64,000 nt of DNA from Breviolum minutum Mf 1.05b.01 (GCA_000507305.1 DF239619.1:121328-185327); one strand, 5' to 3'. Positions 33,966 through 45,290 are shown, counted from the stretch's first letter. Made by a program: numbers and translations. The notes: generated by a model not told the origin, from the letters alone.

Positions 33966-34147
33966 AATTCAACATCATTTGACAACCGCTTGGATGAAAG
34001 GAACAGCTGGGAAACAATAAACAAGTTTCATGGTCCATGTAGAACATATACAAATATATAAAATCAATCGTTGCTTCACAATACCACACGTATATGTGAC
34101 ATATGTGTATCATACACTTTGCTTTTGCATGAACTTGGATACCCGGA

Positions 34148-34282
34148 CGTTTCTGGTTCACAGTCCAAGGCGCTGGTAGCGTTTCAGGTGTGGGTCGTGA
34201 GGGAACCTGCGCTGCCTTTGCTATGGGGCGCTTGGTGGGCTTTGTGGATTGCGCAGATCGCACCGATTGCGCCGCCTGCAGC
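34148..34282 (-). CDS. GC-rich exon, frame uncertain
   Basis: Acceptor GCCTTGCCGCTGCAG and donor CCGG/GTATCC. One frame is a Pro/Lys/Ala linker (KPTKRPIAKAAQVPSR); another is Gly/Ala rich and hydrophobic (AAAGGAIGAICAIHK). Both are open, so only the exon is supported. Confidence 0.5.
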
Positions 34283-34448
34283 GGCAAGGCCCAACGGATG
34301 ATTCTGAGTGCCTAGTCATAGGATTCAAATGTGCCGAATCCTCCCGGGACTCAATCTTGAGTGGAAACATGTCCTTGATTGTCCTTGACTAAGCTGGAGT
34401 AAAGCCACCTGTTCCCGGCAAAGCATGTATTTAGATGTATTTAGTATG

Positions 34449-35129
34449 TCAGTAATGTACACGACTGTATTGCATTTCATGAGGCTGCAATGTATTTAAC
34501 AACATTGCATTGTCATGCACTGGCGTCTTCAAGAATGCCTGCAGCGTGTTGCATGTCTTGCAATTCCTCGTATCATATTTCAAGACGTAGTATTGTAGTA
34601 TGTGTCGTATTCTCCTTAAAGAAAAAGCTAACATCTGCAGCATATCCTGCAACTGTTCAACTAAATTGGCAACGCTGTGAGTCAATGGCCACTCTTTGGT
34701 ACCTCTTGCTGCATCTGGGCATATTTGATCAAGGGTTGGGCATATGCTTGATCTGGCAGTCTCGACATTACCCACCGCACATAGTCCCTGAGCCAACACA
34801 GCGAAATCAGAAACGTATGAGCTCACTGTTTCTAATCATACACAATTCCTAGAAGTCTGAAACGTACCATTAATCGGAGGTTGCTGTGGACTGTCGAGAA
34901 AGTGAAAAAGACATGCATTGACAGCTGTTGCGTTCCGAGCCGCGGATGTTCTTTGACAACTTGACTCAAGGTCTTCTGGAACTTGTACCTGATAGCAGGT
35001 CTCAAATCTTATCCGACGGGAGCTGGATTTTGGGGGCAACAGTACCCAAAGCATATAAAAATAATCATCAAATCGCATGGCGAGAATAATGACCCATGCT
35101 GCTTGGTGAAATATAGAAGTCGGGTCCAT
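34449..35129 (-). CDS. two long coding stretches, unknown protein(s)
   Basis: The minus frame 34449-34826 (about 125 codons, stop at 34449) reads AVGNVETARSSICPTL, then HSVANLVEQLQDMLQ and a basic region. Another minus frame, 34836-35129, holds a hydrophobic segment (HQAAWVIILAMRFDDY, YMLWVLLPP), then polar sequence with a donor-like ATCAG/GTACAA near 34996. They may be exons of one gene. Family unknown. Confidence 0.5.
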
Positions 35130-35409
35130 TTCAAGCTACAAAAATGCGAAGTCGACAATATAAGTACATGCAAATAAGTACTGTCACAGAAACAACTTGT
35201 ATATATATATATATAGGAAAGGGGTATATACAAGAATTCTCTGGTCATGCTTCTCCTTCCTGATTCCTGTTGGCTGGAACACTCACAAAACAGTGATAGG
35301 ATCAAGTTACTTGTCCTGCGTGTCCTGTAAAACATTACATGTATCACTGATCGCCGCGATGGCATCTCCAAACAAACAGCCACCAAGGGGCTTCCCAAAT
35401 TTTATCATC

Positions 35410-35529
35410 TCATTTCCTGCGGCAGGTCTTGTGCTGGGCGGCCAGGACGAAGCACGACGGGCCGTCCGCTCGCGGTGATGAATACTGTGCCAGGGTTGGA
35501 CCACAAAGCATGGCCGGAGGAAGAAAAAC
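35410..35529 (-). CDS. 3'-terminal exon, unknown protein
   Basis: Strong polypyrimidine acceptor CCTCCCTCTTCAG, then 39 residues in phase 0 to TGA at 35410 (PPAMLCGPTLAQYSSP, then FVLAAQHKTCRRK). GC-rich relative to flanks. A second minus frame over 35307-35500 also reads as protein, so this choice rests on the acceptor phase alone. Confidence 0.5.
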   Translation of the reverse strand, partial: VFLPPAMLCGPTLAQYSSPRADGPSCFVLAAQHKTCRRK

Positions 35530-36591
35530 CTGAAGAGGGAGGTGGGGAGACGAAGCAGGAGTGGAATCATAATACTTCAGTATCAGTAGCAAAAGTAGTA
35601 TATTACAACCGCCATGAAGAGAGTCTAAACATCCTTGTACAAGATGTGTACCTTCAGTAGAGGCAAGCAACCAGTAATCATGCAATTAGTTAGACAACAA
35701 CAATGTCTGCATTCAGAAACACATGCACTATACACACATTGCTTTTTTATGTTTCTTTCATATTGCGTCTTTCTTTTGTCCCTCTCCCAAGCACAAATAT
35801 GAACAGCTCATCCGCTGACAAGTTGTCAAGAAACTAAAAAACTATATTATTACACAAGCAACTTATATAACAACAACAAATTCCTCTGAAAGCCGAGTGT
35901 ATTTGTAGATTTGTGGATTTCAATTCTGGGCTTCGCATGGGTGTACTTCGCAGCCAAGTAGCAACAAGAGAAGTGATTTAAGTGATCGAAGGCTACGCAC
36001 CATGCTGTGAAAGTCGTGGAAAATGTTTTCAGGAATGATTGCGGTTCGAATTTCATGTGGCCATGATATGCCATGATGACATGTCAATATTTTGGTTCAT
36101 TGGAACTAGTTTTAACATATGAATGCAAATTACTGTACATTTGTAAAGTTGCTAGGAGTGGGGAGTTCTGCCTGGGGAATGCATGATTGGAGCACGGCTT
36201 GGTCTGCCAAACGGCTGAATTCAATACATGAACCCAATGAACTATAAGTATTCAGCTTTCAATACTAATAGTATGTCACAAGCGAACTTTGCAAAAACAT
36301 GTCGGAATTCTGAAATAGAAACACTCACAAAATAAATGCAAAACACATATGGTTGACCAACTCACCTGAATCACTGGGGATTCCCATCATCAAATGTGTT
36401 CATGTGAGCATGACTGCCCCACCATTTCTTCATCTGGGTATTTCCTAAACTGAGAGGGAAACCAACATAATATGGCTCAGCATCACCATTCAACATCTTA
36501 ACAACTGTTGGGCATGTATGTTTTTTCGTTATATTTCGTTATGATCTCTTCTGAACAATATCCTGAAATATCACCTGAAAGCAACCACAGC

Positions 36592-36755
36592 CTAGCAGGA
36601 CCCAGGGCAAGGATCATTCATTTGTTGGTAAACAACACCAACAACTCGACCTTTGAAGATTGCTGCGTCCTGCTCCTTTTGGTACAGCTCACCACACACC
36701 GTGGAGGCTTCCATGGCACATTCCTTCAGACCAATCCATTGGACCACAACACCAG
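36592..36755 (-). CDS. 3'-terminal exon, unknown protein
   Basis: Acceptor CCTTAAATACAG, then 53 residues to TAG at 36592: GVVVQWIGLKECAMEA, then CGELYQKEQDAAIFKG and RVVGVVYQQMNDP. A donor-like GTGAGC inside it (near 36695) is an alternative exon end. The peptide resembles a small soluble domain end; I cannot name it. Confidence 0.6.
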
Positions 36756-37217
36756 CTGTATTTAAGGAATCACATGACCTTTTTGAGAGAATATGATATT
36801 CATAATATAGTTCCAATTAAAACGTATACGTCCATCTACTATACATGTCATATCACTTTGATAGTAATAATACATGTTTTGTATCTTACTTCTGATCAAT
36901 ATATGACCTATATCATTGAACAGAATCATTACCATCATTAATGTGATATTATTGCTCTTGTTCTTTCATGGTTTATGGTATGAACTGCACTTGACATGTG
37001 AGTGCAGCAACTTGACATCTAACAGTCTAACCCGTCTCACCCCAAACACATCAGCAAATAAAAGTTTGACAGTTTCCGGTTTCAGTAAAAACCTAGAATT
37101 AAAAACCTAATCTTCCCTTGAGGTCTCCAAAAAGCTTGCGAGAGTTGTGTCTTGGTGGGCACCAACTACCAATTTTCAGGAATTTCCTCAACTTTTAACT
37201 TCTTTCCCATCAGAGCG

Positions 37218-37388
37218 CTACTTGCAAGCCGAGGAGCCACAACCACACCGGTCACATTGTTCCTCAGCAAAAAAAAACACGACAAAGGTCCACCCAAGAT
37301 TTTGGAGATGCTTGAGATCATCTTGCAGTGGGTATGGTCCTTGGAAGTCCTGGTATGTGCTGGAATCTATGCCACGTGATAATTGATA
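37218..37388 (-). CDS. possible 3'-terminal exon, unknown protein
   Basis: Minus frame ending at a stop at 37218 with PYPLQDDLKHLQNLGW, then a Cys cluster (CDRCGCGSSACK). An in-frame acceptor TTTTTTTTTGCTGAG might split it. A plus frame across 37152-37379 is also open. Confidence 0.4.
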   Translation of the reverse strand, partial: YQLSRGIDSSTYQDFQGPYPLQDDLKHLQNLGWTFVVFFFAEEQCDRCGCGSSACK

Positions 37389-37550
37389 CAGTGATACGTA
37401 TATGATATGATGAAGTTCTTCATTCATCCTATGCAAGAACATGAAGGCTATAGTAAAGTATGGTCTATATATATTTATGAAACAAGATGTGTATATTGGT
37501 GAATTCAAACAGTAATTGCATGTAAGTGCTGCATTATGACCCCCTTGTGT

Positions 37551-37988
37551 CTAGGTCGCAGACCTACGATCGACAACCTCCCACAAGAAGTCTCCGAATC
37601 TCACCATTGAAATCTGAGGTTCATTAAAGCGAGAACCACCACGCAGTAGAAAACGATGAAAATCAAGACCTGGGAGCTGCAGCTGTGAGACTATTGAAGG
37701 TCTAATAGATGTCAATCTTCCGCCTTTGAAGGACTTCCATTCGGAAACACCAGGGCCAATTACAGGACATCATGAACTAATCCGTAGTGTTGGAGAATGG
37801 GAGCACCAGTGCCAGTACCATGCTATATTTCTGAGCTTCCGTGCTGAAATGGGGTCCTGACAAACATGGGGAACAACTGAACTTCTGAATGGCTTTCCAT
37901 TGCGAACTTCTGCAACTGCAACTTGGAACCCTAGGTAGCCCTGATGTGCAAGAACAAGAACTAACAGGAACAATCTGAGAATGCTCAT
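37551..37988 (-). CDS. small secreted/ER-targeted protein, two exons
   Basis: The first exon opens with ATG at 37988 and a textbook signal peptide (MSILRLFLLVLVLAHQG, hydrophobic core residues 4-14), then EVRNGKPFRSSVVPHV and a donor near 37824 (CATG/GTACTG). The last exon (about 37730-37551, stop TAG) reads GGRLTSIRPSIVSQLQ, then LDFHRFLLRGGSRFN and VRFGDFLWEVVDRRS. Its frame is open for about 70 codons. The predicted mature protein is about 100-120 residues, basic, outside the cytosol. Exact junction phase is unresolved. Confidence 0.65.
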
Positions 37989-38727
37989 AAACTTTCCAAC
38001 ATCATCGGTGTATCAGTGTGGCGTGCCTTTTGGACCAAAGGCCAAACCACAGCATCAGCCCATTGGTCACGCAAAAGGACTTGGAACATCGTCAGGACCT
38101 CAGCAATGTTACATCGAAGCAAATGCCACGTGCCACACAGAAAAGCCAACGGATGTCACTGATGATGATGTGTGGCTGTGGATTCTTTCACAGCTGTTTG
38201 ATAGCTCGGCCCTGCCTTGTGATGACTTGTCGTGACTTATGTGATCTTGAGAAACCAAGAACTGAAACGTTTCTGGCCTACAAAGCAAGGGAGCATGAAC
38301 TAACAGGTGGCCATGGCGAAACTACCATCCCGCATAATTTTGACATCAAATAGCCCAAACTCATTGAAGAGAAAAAGAAATCACACAATACGACAAATCA
38401 ATCACGACGTTCACTTGGATGTACTGCTGCCCTGTAATTAATGCATCCAAGGTACAGTATGTCCTGCCAACAAATTGTGGGATGTGGAATGTGCTACGAT
38501 GATAAGATGTGCCAAGAAAACATGATCTGATGGGAAGAGATGCAGTGCATCTGTTCAAACTCGCACAAGGCGCCCATCTGTCTCAAGTGGTGCTTTTACA
38601 CTGCATACTTAAAAATTGCTTCACAATTCTTGAGGACCCACGAGACTTCATTTTGTCAGGAAACAAGATCTCCAAAGTACAACTCCGAATTCCAACGCCC
38701 ACATCCCTACCTACAGAGCCCCAATAG
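37981..38727 (+). CDS. possible divergent plus-strand gene
   Basis: The plus frame 37981-38235 ends acidic (TDVTDDDVWLWILSQL) and a second plus frame 38509-38727 reads DAVHLFKLAQGAHLSQ, then LEDPRDFILSGNKI to a stop. Both are better than their minus counterparts. The first starts at an ATG overlapping the start codon of the minus gene at 37988, so the pair would be divergent. Splice sites between them were not found. Confidence 0.4.
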
Positions 38728-39262
38728 TCGTTGACAGTCCACTGCGCTCGGTTTAAGTCAAGCTCCTGGCGGCATTGGTCTCATATGAGAGTAAGACAAG
38801 GGGCAAATTCAAACCCATAACGCGGTATACAAACAGATCATTGCAAATGAGACCCCAAAAATTGATGAAAAATATCTCCGACTTGTAGAGTAATATCAAG
38901 ATTGGTCAAGTGGTCCCCAAAAAAAACAGTTGACAGTTCCGCCGAGGGGTTTCCATCCTTGAACCATCCCTAAGTGCATCAAGCACCAGTGAGTTTGGCA
39001 TGCTTCTGAACCAACAGTTCTTTCATGTTCTTTCTGCACAGGCTGCAGGATGTCCAAAAGCAGCCGCAAAATCCAAAAGTTTCAAAGTTCTACCGTGCTG
39101 AAAGCTTAGCACTTCCATACCATGTTTCAGAGATAGTGTAAAACTATACGTCGGAAATCATCATATTATATCTAAAATACAATTAAATCACACCAAAATA
39201 CCACAACCATCGCAAATTTTAGCCAAATTATACAAATCCACTCGTCACATCTTAGACTCCCG

Positions 39263-39400
39263 ATGGCCCGGTCCAAAGAGGAATCTGTCAATATGGAGAT
39301 GGTGATCAGCACTGAGCATACCCAGGTGGTTCCAGCAATGAGAAAGCCAACCCAACTGCGCGGGCAGGGGGTGCTACTCTACACCAGTTGGGATGGTTAA
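39263..39400 (+). CDS. small plus-strand exon or ORF, unknown protein
   Basis: ATG to TAA, 45 residues (MARSKEESVNMEMVIST, then VPAMRKPTQLRGQG). The frame is open upstream to an acceptor CACATCTTAG, so this may be a last exon rather than a whole gene. GC-rich versus flanks. Confidence 0.4.
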   Translation: MARSKEESVNMEMVISTEHTQVVPAMRKPTQLRGQGVLLYTSWDG

Positions 39401-39859
39401 ACAACTGCAAACAAATAGATACTGGGCTATGAGATTCAAGAAGATGTACATTTATCTACCATGTCAACAAGTGGTGCAGGATTGTCCATTAGCAGTATCA
39501 TACCTCATGCCACCCTTCTCATCGGTTGTAGCGCTTTTTGTTGGAAAATATTGAATTATGGCGACTTTACCATTTAGGGTTCAACCATTTGATAGATACA
39601 AGGTGCAACCCTTGCTGATGCCTCGCAACACTAGTGACGATGCAATTCAAATACCAGGGACAATTGGCAATTGATCTGATCTCAGAGTGATGCGACAAGG
39701 CTTTTGTTTGTCCACCCGTCTATCCCCTCTTTTCCTTTAGAGTCAGCTGGCACGTGGCAGCCCGTTTCTGGTAATCGTTTGTAACCTAAAAAGGTTTCTA
39801 AAACTGTAAACATCTTATCTGGAAAAACATTATTGGAACAGAAAGGAACGCTGGGAGCG

Positions 39860-40148
39860 TTGGGAAAAACCAAAAAAAACAAAAAAAACAATCCTGTGAG
39901 AAGATTCTTGGGTAAGTCCATTCAGGATTGGTTTTTTTGGTTTATTTGGTTTTTCTCAAGGTTTTTTGGGTGTCCCAAGCCCCAACTGTCCAAAAACTCG
40001 AGGAAAACCAAAAAAAACAAAAAAAACAATTCTGTGAGAAGAACCTTGGGTAAGTCCATTCAGGATTGTTTTTGGTTTATTTGGTTTTTTCGAGGTTTTT
40101 TGCTGTCCCAAGCCCAACTGTCCAAAAACTCGAGGAAAACCAAAAAAA
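39860..40148. repeat. ~150-bp tandem unit, each an inverted-repeat hairpin
   Basis: Two and a part units are visible before the gap. Each has a left arm ACCAAAAAAAACAAAAAAAA with CAATCCTG, a loop of about 30 bp, and a right arm CAGGATTG then a T-rich mirror, followed by GTCCCAAGCCCAACTGTCC and CTCGAG. The arms pair over about 28 bp, so each unit can fold into a long stem. The array runs into the gap at 40149. Confidence 0.85.
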
Positions 40149-40576
40149 NNNNNNNNNNNNNNNNNNNNNNNNNNNNNNNNNNNNNNNNNNNNNNNNNNNN
40201 NNNNNNNNNNNNNNNNNNNNNNNNNNNNNNNNNNNNNNNNNNNNNNNNNNNNNNNNNNNNNNNNNNNNNNNNNNNNNNNNNNNNNNNNNNNNNNNNNNNN
40301 NNNNNNNNNNNNNNNNNNNNNNNNNNNNNNNNNNNNNNNNNNNNNNNNNNNNNNNNNNNNNNNNNNNNNNNNNNNNNNNNNNNNNNNNNNNNNNNNNNNN
40401 NNNNNNNNNNNNNNNNNNNNNNNNNNNNNNNNNNNNNNNNNNNNNNNNNNNNNNNNNNNNNNNNNNNNNNNNNNNNNNNNNNNNNNNNNNNNNNNNNNNN
40501 NNNNNNNNNNNNNNNNNNNNNNNNNNNNNNNNNNNNNNNNNNNNNNNNNNNNNNNNNNNNNNNNNNNNNNNNNNNN
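40149..40576. other. assembly gap (Ns)
   Basis: 428 unknown bases at the end of the hairpin-forming tandem array, which probably caused the gap. Confidence 0.98.
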
Positions 40577-40687
40577 TTTTCAGTAAATACTGCTCATTTA
40601 GATAAAAGGAAGTGGATAATACGGAAAATTGTTTGTTAGAAAAGTGAGGCTTGCTTTTCTGTGAGAAAGGAAGTGGACTATAGTCTT

Positions 40688-40822
40688 TCATGATATATGT
40701 TTCCTATCTTGTGGGGGTTGCTCCAAAGCACTGTTTTTACCGTATTTTCCAACGCTGGGGGCGTCCTCCTCTCTATTGGAATTGGAATCTCTATCATATC
40801 TGAGTATGTATTGCAGGTCAAA
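40688..40822 (-). CDS. 3'-terminal exon, unknown protein
   Basis: 45 codons in phase 0 from the acceptor ATTACTAAACCAG to TGA at 40688: FDLQYILRYDRDSNSN, then EEDAPSVGKYGKNSA. Polar, acidic then basic. The frame is also open upstream of the acceptor to 40924 (LIDFGLVSLYLRLLQL), so the exon may be longer. Confidence 0.6.
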   Translation of the reverse strand, partial: FDLQYILRYDRDSNSNREEDAPSVGKYGKNSALEQPPQDRKHIS

Positions 40823-41080
40823 CTGGTTTAGTAATTGCAACAAGCGCAAATACAGACTCACTAAACCAAAATCAATTAACACACATGTGTTCATAAATAC
40901 ATCTTCGCCCCGATAAGTCAGCACAGCATAGCAACAACTGGAGCGAACATATATTGTAAATCATGCCACTTTCCATGGCTACGTTCGATATCTCATCAAA
41001 GGGTATATTAGTATTAAAAACATTCAAGCCAGCAAAGAAAAATTGCGTAAAATAAGCTTCCTAAAGGTTTGGGAACTCAC

Positions 41081-41187
41081 TTGGGCAAGCCATGATTTAT
41101 GACAGCTGCAGCTTAGGGCTCCGCACAAAAGAGTCAGCAGCGTCTCTCGCAGAAGGGAAATGACAATCCAAAGCCTTCGCTCAATCG
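41081..41187 (-). CDS. internal exon with hydrophobic segment
   Basis: Consensus donor CCAA/GTGAGT at 41081, acceptor CTTCCTCTTGAG. The open frame reads ERRLWIVISLLRETLL, then TLLCGALSCSCHK: a likely membrane-spanning or signal-anchor segment. The competing frame after the acceptor TTTCCAG (QLPLERLSEGFGLS) ends in a stop and lacks a donor. Confidence 0.55.
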
Positions 41188-41911
41188 CTCAAGAGGAAGT
41201 TGCTGGAAAGGAACAGAAAAAACGCCAAAATCATTCGTTTATAATTTGTCTTGGTATATGTCAAGAAATCTCAAATCACATTATCTCAAACATGTAGATG
41301 TGCTCTAGCTGACTTAAAGCATCAGAAAGCAAACATGTAACATGCTAAAAGTTCATGTATATATATATATACATAATGAATGTATATATATACCTTTGTG
41401 TCGAGACTTGGAAATGTTTGGCAAAAACCGGACCAAATGGATATGTTGCTGAAGCATAGAAACAGAGTAGGAGGCACTTGGCGAAAGACTGTGGTTTGCT
41501 GTTAATCCTGCTAGCTCATAAAATCCTGTACATGCTTATCACTTGAAAAGCAATTCCTGCGTTGCAAGTTGAACAACATGTGTATCAATCTGAATTTGAA
41601 TCGTATCTTCAAAGGTATTCATCTGAATTTGACACAACCCTTGGGTCATTTGAACCATTTCCTCACCTACGAGATAACAAGCCACTCATATTGATGGCGA
41701 ATATGATGGGACTTCACTGTACCAAGCTGTCAAGGCAATAGAACATGTATAATCCAGGAATATCTAGAATGATGATACTACATGCACATACAGCATAAAT
41801 ATATATATATATAAATACACAGTACAGCAGTAGATTGTGTAATAAACGTTTAAGGATGGTGATATCCGCCTGCCTCCAGAACACATGGAAATAGATAACA
41901 TGCCGGGAGGA

Positions 41912-41995
41912 CTATAGCTTAGTTCCCACAACCCGTTTTCCACTTGCATGAGTTTTGAGAGTGTGGTGAATCTCTTCTCCATCGGCAAAACATTG
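41912..41995 (-). CDS. 3'-terminal exon, unknown protein
   Basis: Phase-0 reading from the acceptor GGCCTCAACCAG to TAG: FADGEEIHHTLKTHAS, then GKRVVGTKL. A second frame (MEKRFTTLSKLMQVEN) is open over the same bases and beyond, to 41764. An upstream exon is likely at about 42090-42190, where all three minus frames are open. Confidence 0.45.
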   Translation of the reverse strand, partial: QCFADGEEIHHTLKTHASGKRVVGTKL

Positions 41996-42756
41996 CTGGT
42001 TGAGGCCAGCCATTTTTGTAGAAGCTCTAAAAGTGCGAACAGCAGGGCCCAATGTGTTAAAAATAAGTTAGCATCTTTATAATGATGTGTGTAAAGGTGC
42101 GATCTTCCCGCAAGCCATACTTTGACAAAGTTGGACAGCTTGGGGAGACGAGGTGGCCATGGAAAAGTGATCTCATAGTAATGGGAACTATGAAGTTACT
42201 AAGTACAGTGATCCACCAAGGGAGGACTTGACTACAATGATCAATCAATATGTTTTCGCGTGCTGCAACCCCCCAAAATTATCCAAACGCTGCCACTGAG
42301 AATGGTGATATTTCATCTTGGGATCCCTGATGTCATTTTAACGGCAGCAGCCCTCCGTCCCTGAGACTGGGATCCGTTGTGATCAAATGATAAAATGCAG
42401 CTAAAGCAGCTCACGAAAACCTTTCCAAAGCTGAATCTCGCTGATGAACTGACTAATGTGCACAATCCTGGCGCCAAAAAACACACTTCAAAATTGTCCT
42501 GAGGTGCCTATGGGGCCTATGCATAAGTTATTGAAGCTTCACTTTGTAAAAAAAAACAAGAAAAAAAAGTGGTTAAAGCATCAAGACCCTTCTCCGTGCC
42601 ATCAAGGCACCATGGGCCAACTACCACATCTCATCTCTCCACTGTATATACATATGCAAAACTTGAAGTATACAAATACATATACATAATTATGTTTCTG
42701 CATTTGCATGTATATATATATATATAACTGAAATATATACACATGCTTGGCAGATA

Positions 42757-43156
42757 TCACGAAAACACGGCATTTGCTTGTTTCATATTATGATATGGCT
42801 CCACCGTTGTCTTTTCAATGCCATCGTATGCTGCACCGCAATTCTCCTGAAGACGCTCGCAAATTTGAGACCACTGTCGTGTGTCCCAAGCGGGGATAGG
42901 AACCACAAATCCAGGCACCGCATGATGGTGATGATCTTGGATGGCAACGGCAACATTGGGCCAGTGCTCATATAAAGCGCGGGTCGTCTGATGATAACTG
43001 CAAAGTATCCTATAGTATCCTCAAAGGTAAGGTCTTTGAGGCGATTGATTGGTAGTCTCCAAAGGATCAGCTGGCTGGTGCGCCTTGATATATAATCCTC
43101 AAACCTCCTGTGAATTGCTTCTGAGAAGCCCTCTAACTTTTCTAGCAGCCATCTTC
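42757..43156 (-). CDS. long coding region, two overlapping frames
   Basis: Frame A runs from the acceptor ATCATCAG (42988) to TGA at 42757: 76 residues (ALYEHWPNVAVAIQDH, PGFVVPIPAWDTRQW, ERLQENCGAAYDGIEK). Frame C runs uninterrupted from about 43156 to 42783; its upstream half is the more protein-like (LLEKLEGFSEAIHRRF, RTSQLILWRLPINRL). The simplest view is that frame C upstream is spliced or shifted into frame A downstream, but I see no standard donor between them. Function unknown. Confidence 0.6.
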
Positions 43157-43433
43157 ATTCCAAATGGTGTAAAGAGCTGGAGATATCTAAATCAGCAGTC
43201 AAAACTAATCTCAAGGGCTCTTCTAGGATGATGCCATCACCAAAGCCCGATCTATATAAATATATATATATAGATATACATCTGTTACGCCATGCTCAAA
43301 CATGGAAGTGTGCCTCTCGCAAGGCTAAGGAGTTCTAGTTCTTGAGCATAACAACCCTGAAAGGTCCAGGTTGCCTAACCCCACCATCCGGTCGTGGGGG
43401 TAAGGCCGGTAAGGCCGGTAAGCTTCTGCACAC

Positions 43434-43499
43434 CTCACACATGTCCCAAGGCCCCCGGGCAAAGTCAAACACATTCATCACGTCTAGACGGTACTGATC
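43434..43499 (-). CDS. internal exon, unknown protein
   Basis: 66 bp, phase 0 at both ends, acceptor GGACGTTCTGCAG and donor GTGAG/GTGTGC. Reads DQYRLDVMNVFDFARG, then PWDMCE; the frame is also open upstream (FNPADVLQ). The NVFDF motif recalls the S3 region of voltage-gated channels (compare the exons at 43851-44437) but is too short to rely on. Confidence 0.6.
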
Positions 43500-43850
43500 C
43501 TGCAGAACGTCCGCAGGATTGAAAGACCGTTTGTTTCAAAAAGTGGTGAGCAAGTAGCTTGTGTGGTGATTCATCATGGAACTAACGATAATGCAAGAGC
43601 ATGCAGTTCATGAGCTCTGAATGTGCACTGTGGACAAACAATGAACAATAGATATGCTCCTTAAATCAAAGGACACAATGCACTATATTCACTATATGTG
43701 GTGTCCAAACCAATATTTCAGAACACTGCATGATTGATTCTACAATCAAAGGGCGATTTTCTTCTCTTCTCTATCTCTTTCTTTCTCCTGCATAGCCCCC
43801 CAGCAAACATGGACGTTGCATGATGTTGTTTTTTCTTGTCAACGTAGAAA

Positions 43851-44437
43851 TCAGTATCGGTATGATATCCTTGAAAGAAACTCAAGGTCTTCATCTAGCT
43901 TCAATGCATTTGAAATTGCATTACAGTATCGCTCGATTCGGATTCTCAAAGAGTAAACTTCAAACATCAGCTAAGCATTGATTGATGGAGAACCCAGCTT
44001 TACTTCAAATTCAAATGAGTCCCAACATCAAAAATCCAACTTCAACAACCACCATCTGCTCTGGAAACCACTCCCCAAAGAGAGCCTTGGTTACGTCGCC
44101 TTTGAAGAAACGCTTGGGTTTCGCCTCAATGATCCTCACAGCTATATCCACGACAAAGAACACCTCGATGCATGGAGATAAAAGTCCAGAAAGGGAGATG
44201 TTAATGTCGCTGGAAGCACAACATCCAAATTCAACTATTTAGAGACAATCAAAACCAATCCAACATAGTGAGCTCTATATACTAACTCAGCAAACTGTGA
44301 TCATATTACATCAATTTGGGACTCTCATCGCAAAATTCAAGCCATACCAAACAACCTGGCATCGCCAGTTGAACTTTGGGTTGGAAGTTCATCTTAGCTA
44401 TCCTTGACCAAGACACGGTGACGATGTTCTCCAACAC
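43851..44437 (-). CDS. possible voltage-gated channel fragment (exons)
   Basis: Exon 44437-44348 (acceptor ATCATGCAAG, donor TTTG/GTATGG) joins in phase 0 to 44163-44053 (acceptor CATGCATCGAG, donor GATG/GTGGTT). The joined frame contains LVFFVVDIAVRIIEA, then KPKRFFKG: a hydrophobic helix with an internal acidic residue and a basic end, like S2 and the S2-S3 loop of voltage-gated cation channels. A further exon, 43957-43851 (YSLRIRIERYCNAIS, then LDEDLEFLSRISYRY, stop), is probably downstream but its phase does not fit directly. No pore or S4 is seen, so the assignment is tentative. Confidence 0.45.
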
Positions 44438-44639
44438 CTTGCATGATAAAAGTGTGCAGCTGGCATCTCACAATGGATCGATGGAGGCTTCAAAACTGAA
44501 CTGCAACCCTGTAACACACTTTCAATTACTTTGAGGATTTCCCGGAAATTTTAATCCCATTTCTTGTTTGGATATGTTGCATGTTGAAAGTTGAAAAACG
44601 GATGAATCAATATGTCTGATCGAAAACCCATTCAGCTCG

Positions 44640-44690
44640 GACCTCCCATGTTGCCACGGAGGCATCTGGACAATGACCCGTATGGCCTGA
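44640..44690 (-). CDS. small exon, unknown protein
   Basis: Acceptor TTGCATCCTTCAG, then AIRVIVQMPPWQHG to a donor-like GGGAG/GTCCGA. The frame remains open to 44522. It could be upstream coding sequence of the channel-like exons. Confidence 0.35.
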
Positions 44691-45239
44691 AGGATGCAAA
44701 TGTAAACATCAAGCAATACCTGTAGTGGTACAAAAGACTATACCGATATATGTACAATATCAGTACTACAGAATATATACCTATAAGTACATTGATCATT
44801 GCATACTTAAATATAAACACAATTGTTTACAGGTTTAAACGGTGCTTTATGCGTATTTACCGAAATGTTTGGTAAATACAGTAAGGATATAGTATATATA
44901 TATATATGAATACTATATACGTAATAGGTATAGTCTTTAGATATTGAACAACATTGGCATCCCGTGAGCTCGTTCCGAAGTATATCTATATTTGTTGCTG
45001 GAATGTTGGAGTACCAAGGTTTGCTTGTTCCATGTTATTCTGATATCAATTAGGCAAATGATGCAGGATCGGTTGCAGCCTTGTGAACTAGTCTAGGCCT
45101 AAGCAAACTTCAAAAAACCCTTCATACAAGAGAATGTAGTAGTATGTAGTAATCTAAGCACTTAACTGTGAATTGAGATAGGGTCATGGCAGGCAGTTCA
45201 GGAATTGGATTTGATTCAAAATATATCGATTCACTTTAC

Positions 45240-45290
45240 CGTGTTGCCCACGTGGACTACCATCAAATACTTTGAACAAAGATTCTCAAC
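45240..45290 (-). CDS. small internal exon, unknown protein
   Basis: 51 bp in phase 0 between the strong acceptor TTCATTCTGCAG and the donor CACG/GTAAAG, reading VENLCSKYLMVVHVGNT. Both sites are near consensus. A plus frame here (DSKYIDSLYRVAHVDY) is a competitor. Confidence 0.55.

Noticed and set aside
39833-40691. ORFs of 179-268 codons across the second gap
   Set aside because: Mostly Ns and the A/T-rich hairpin repeat.
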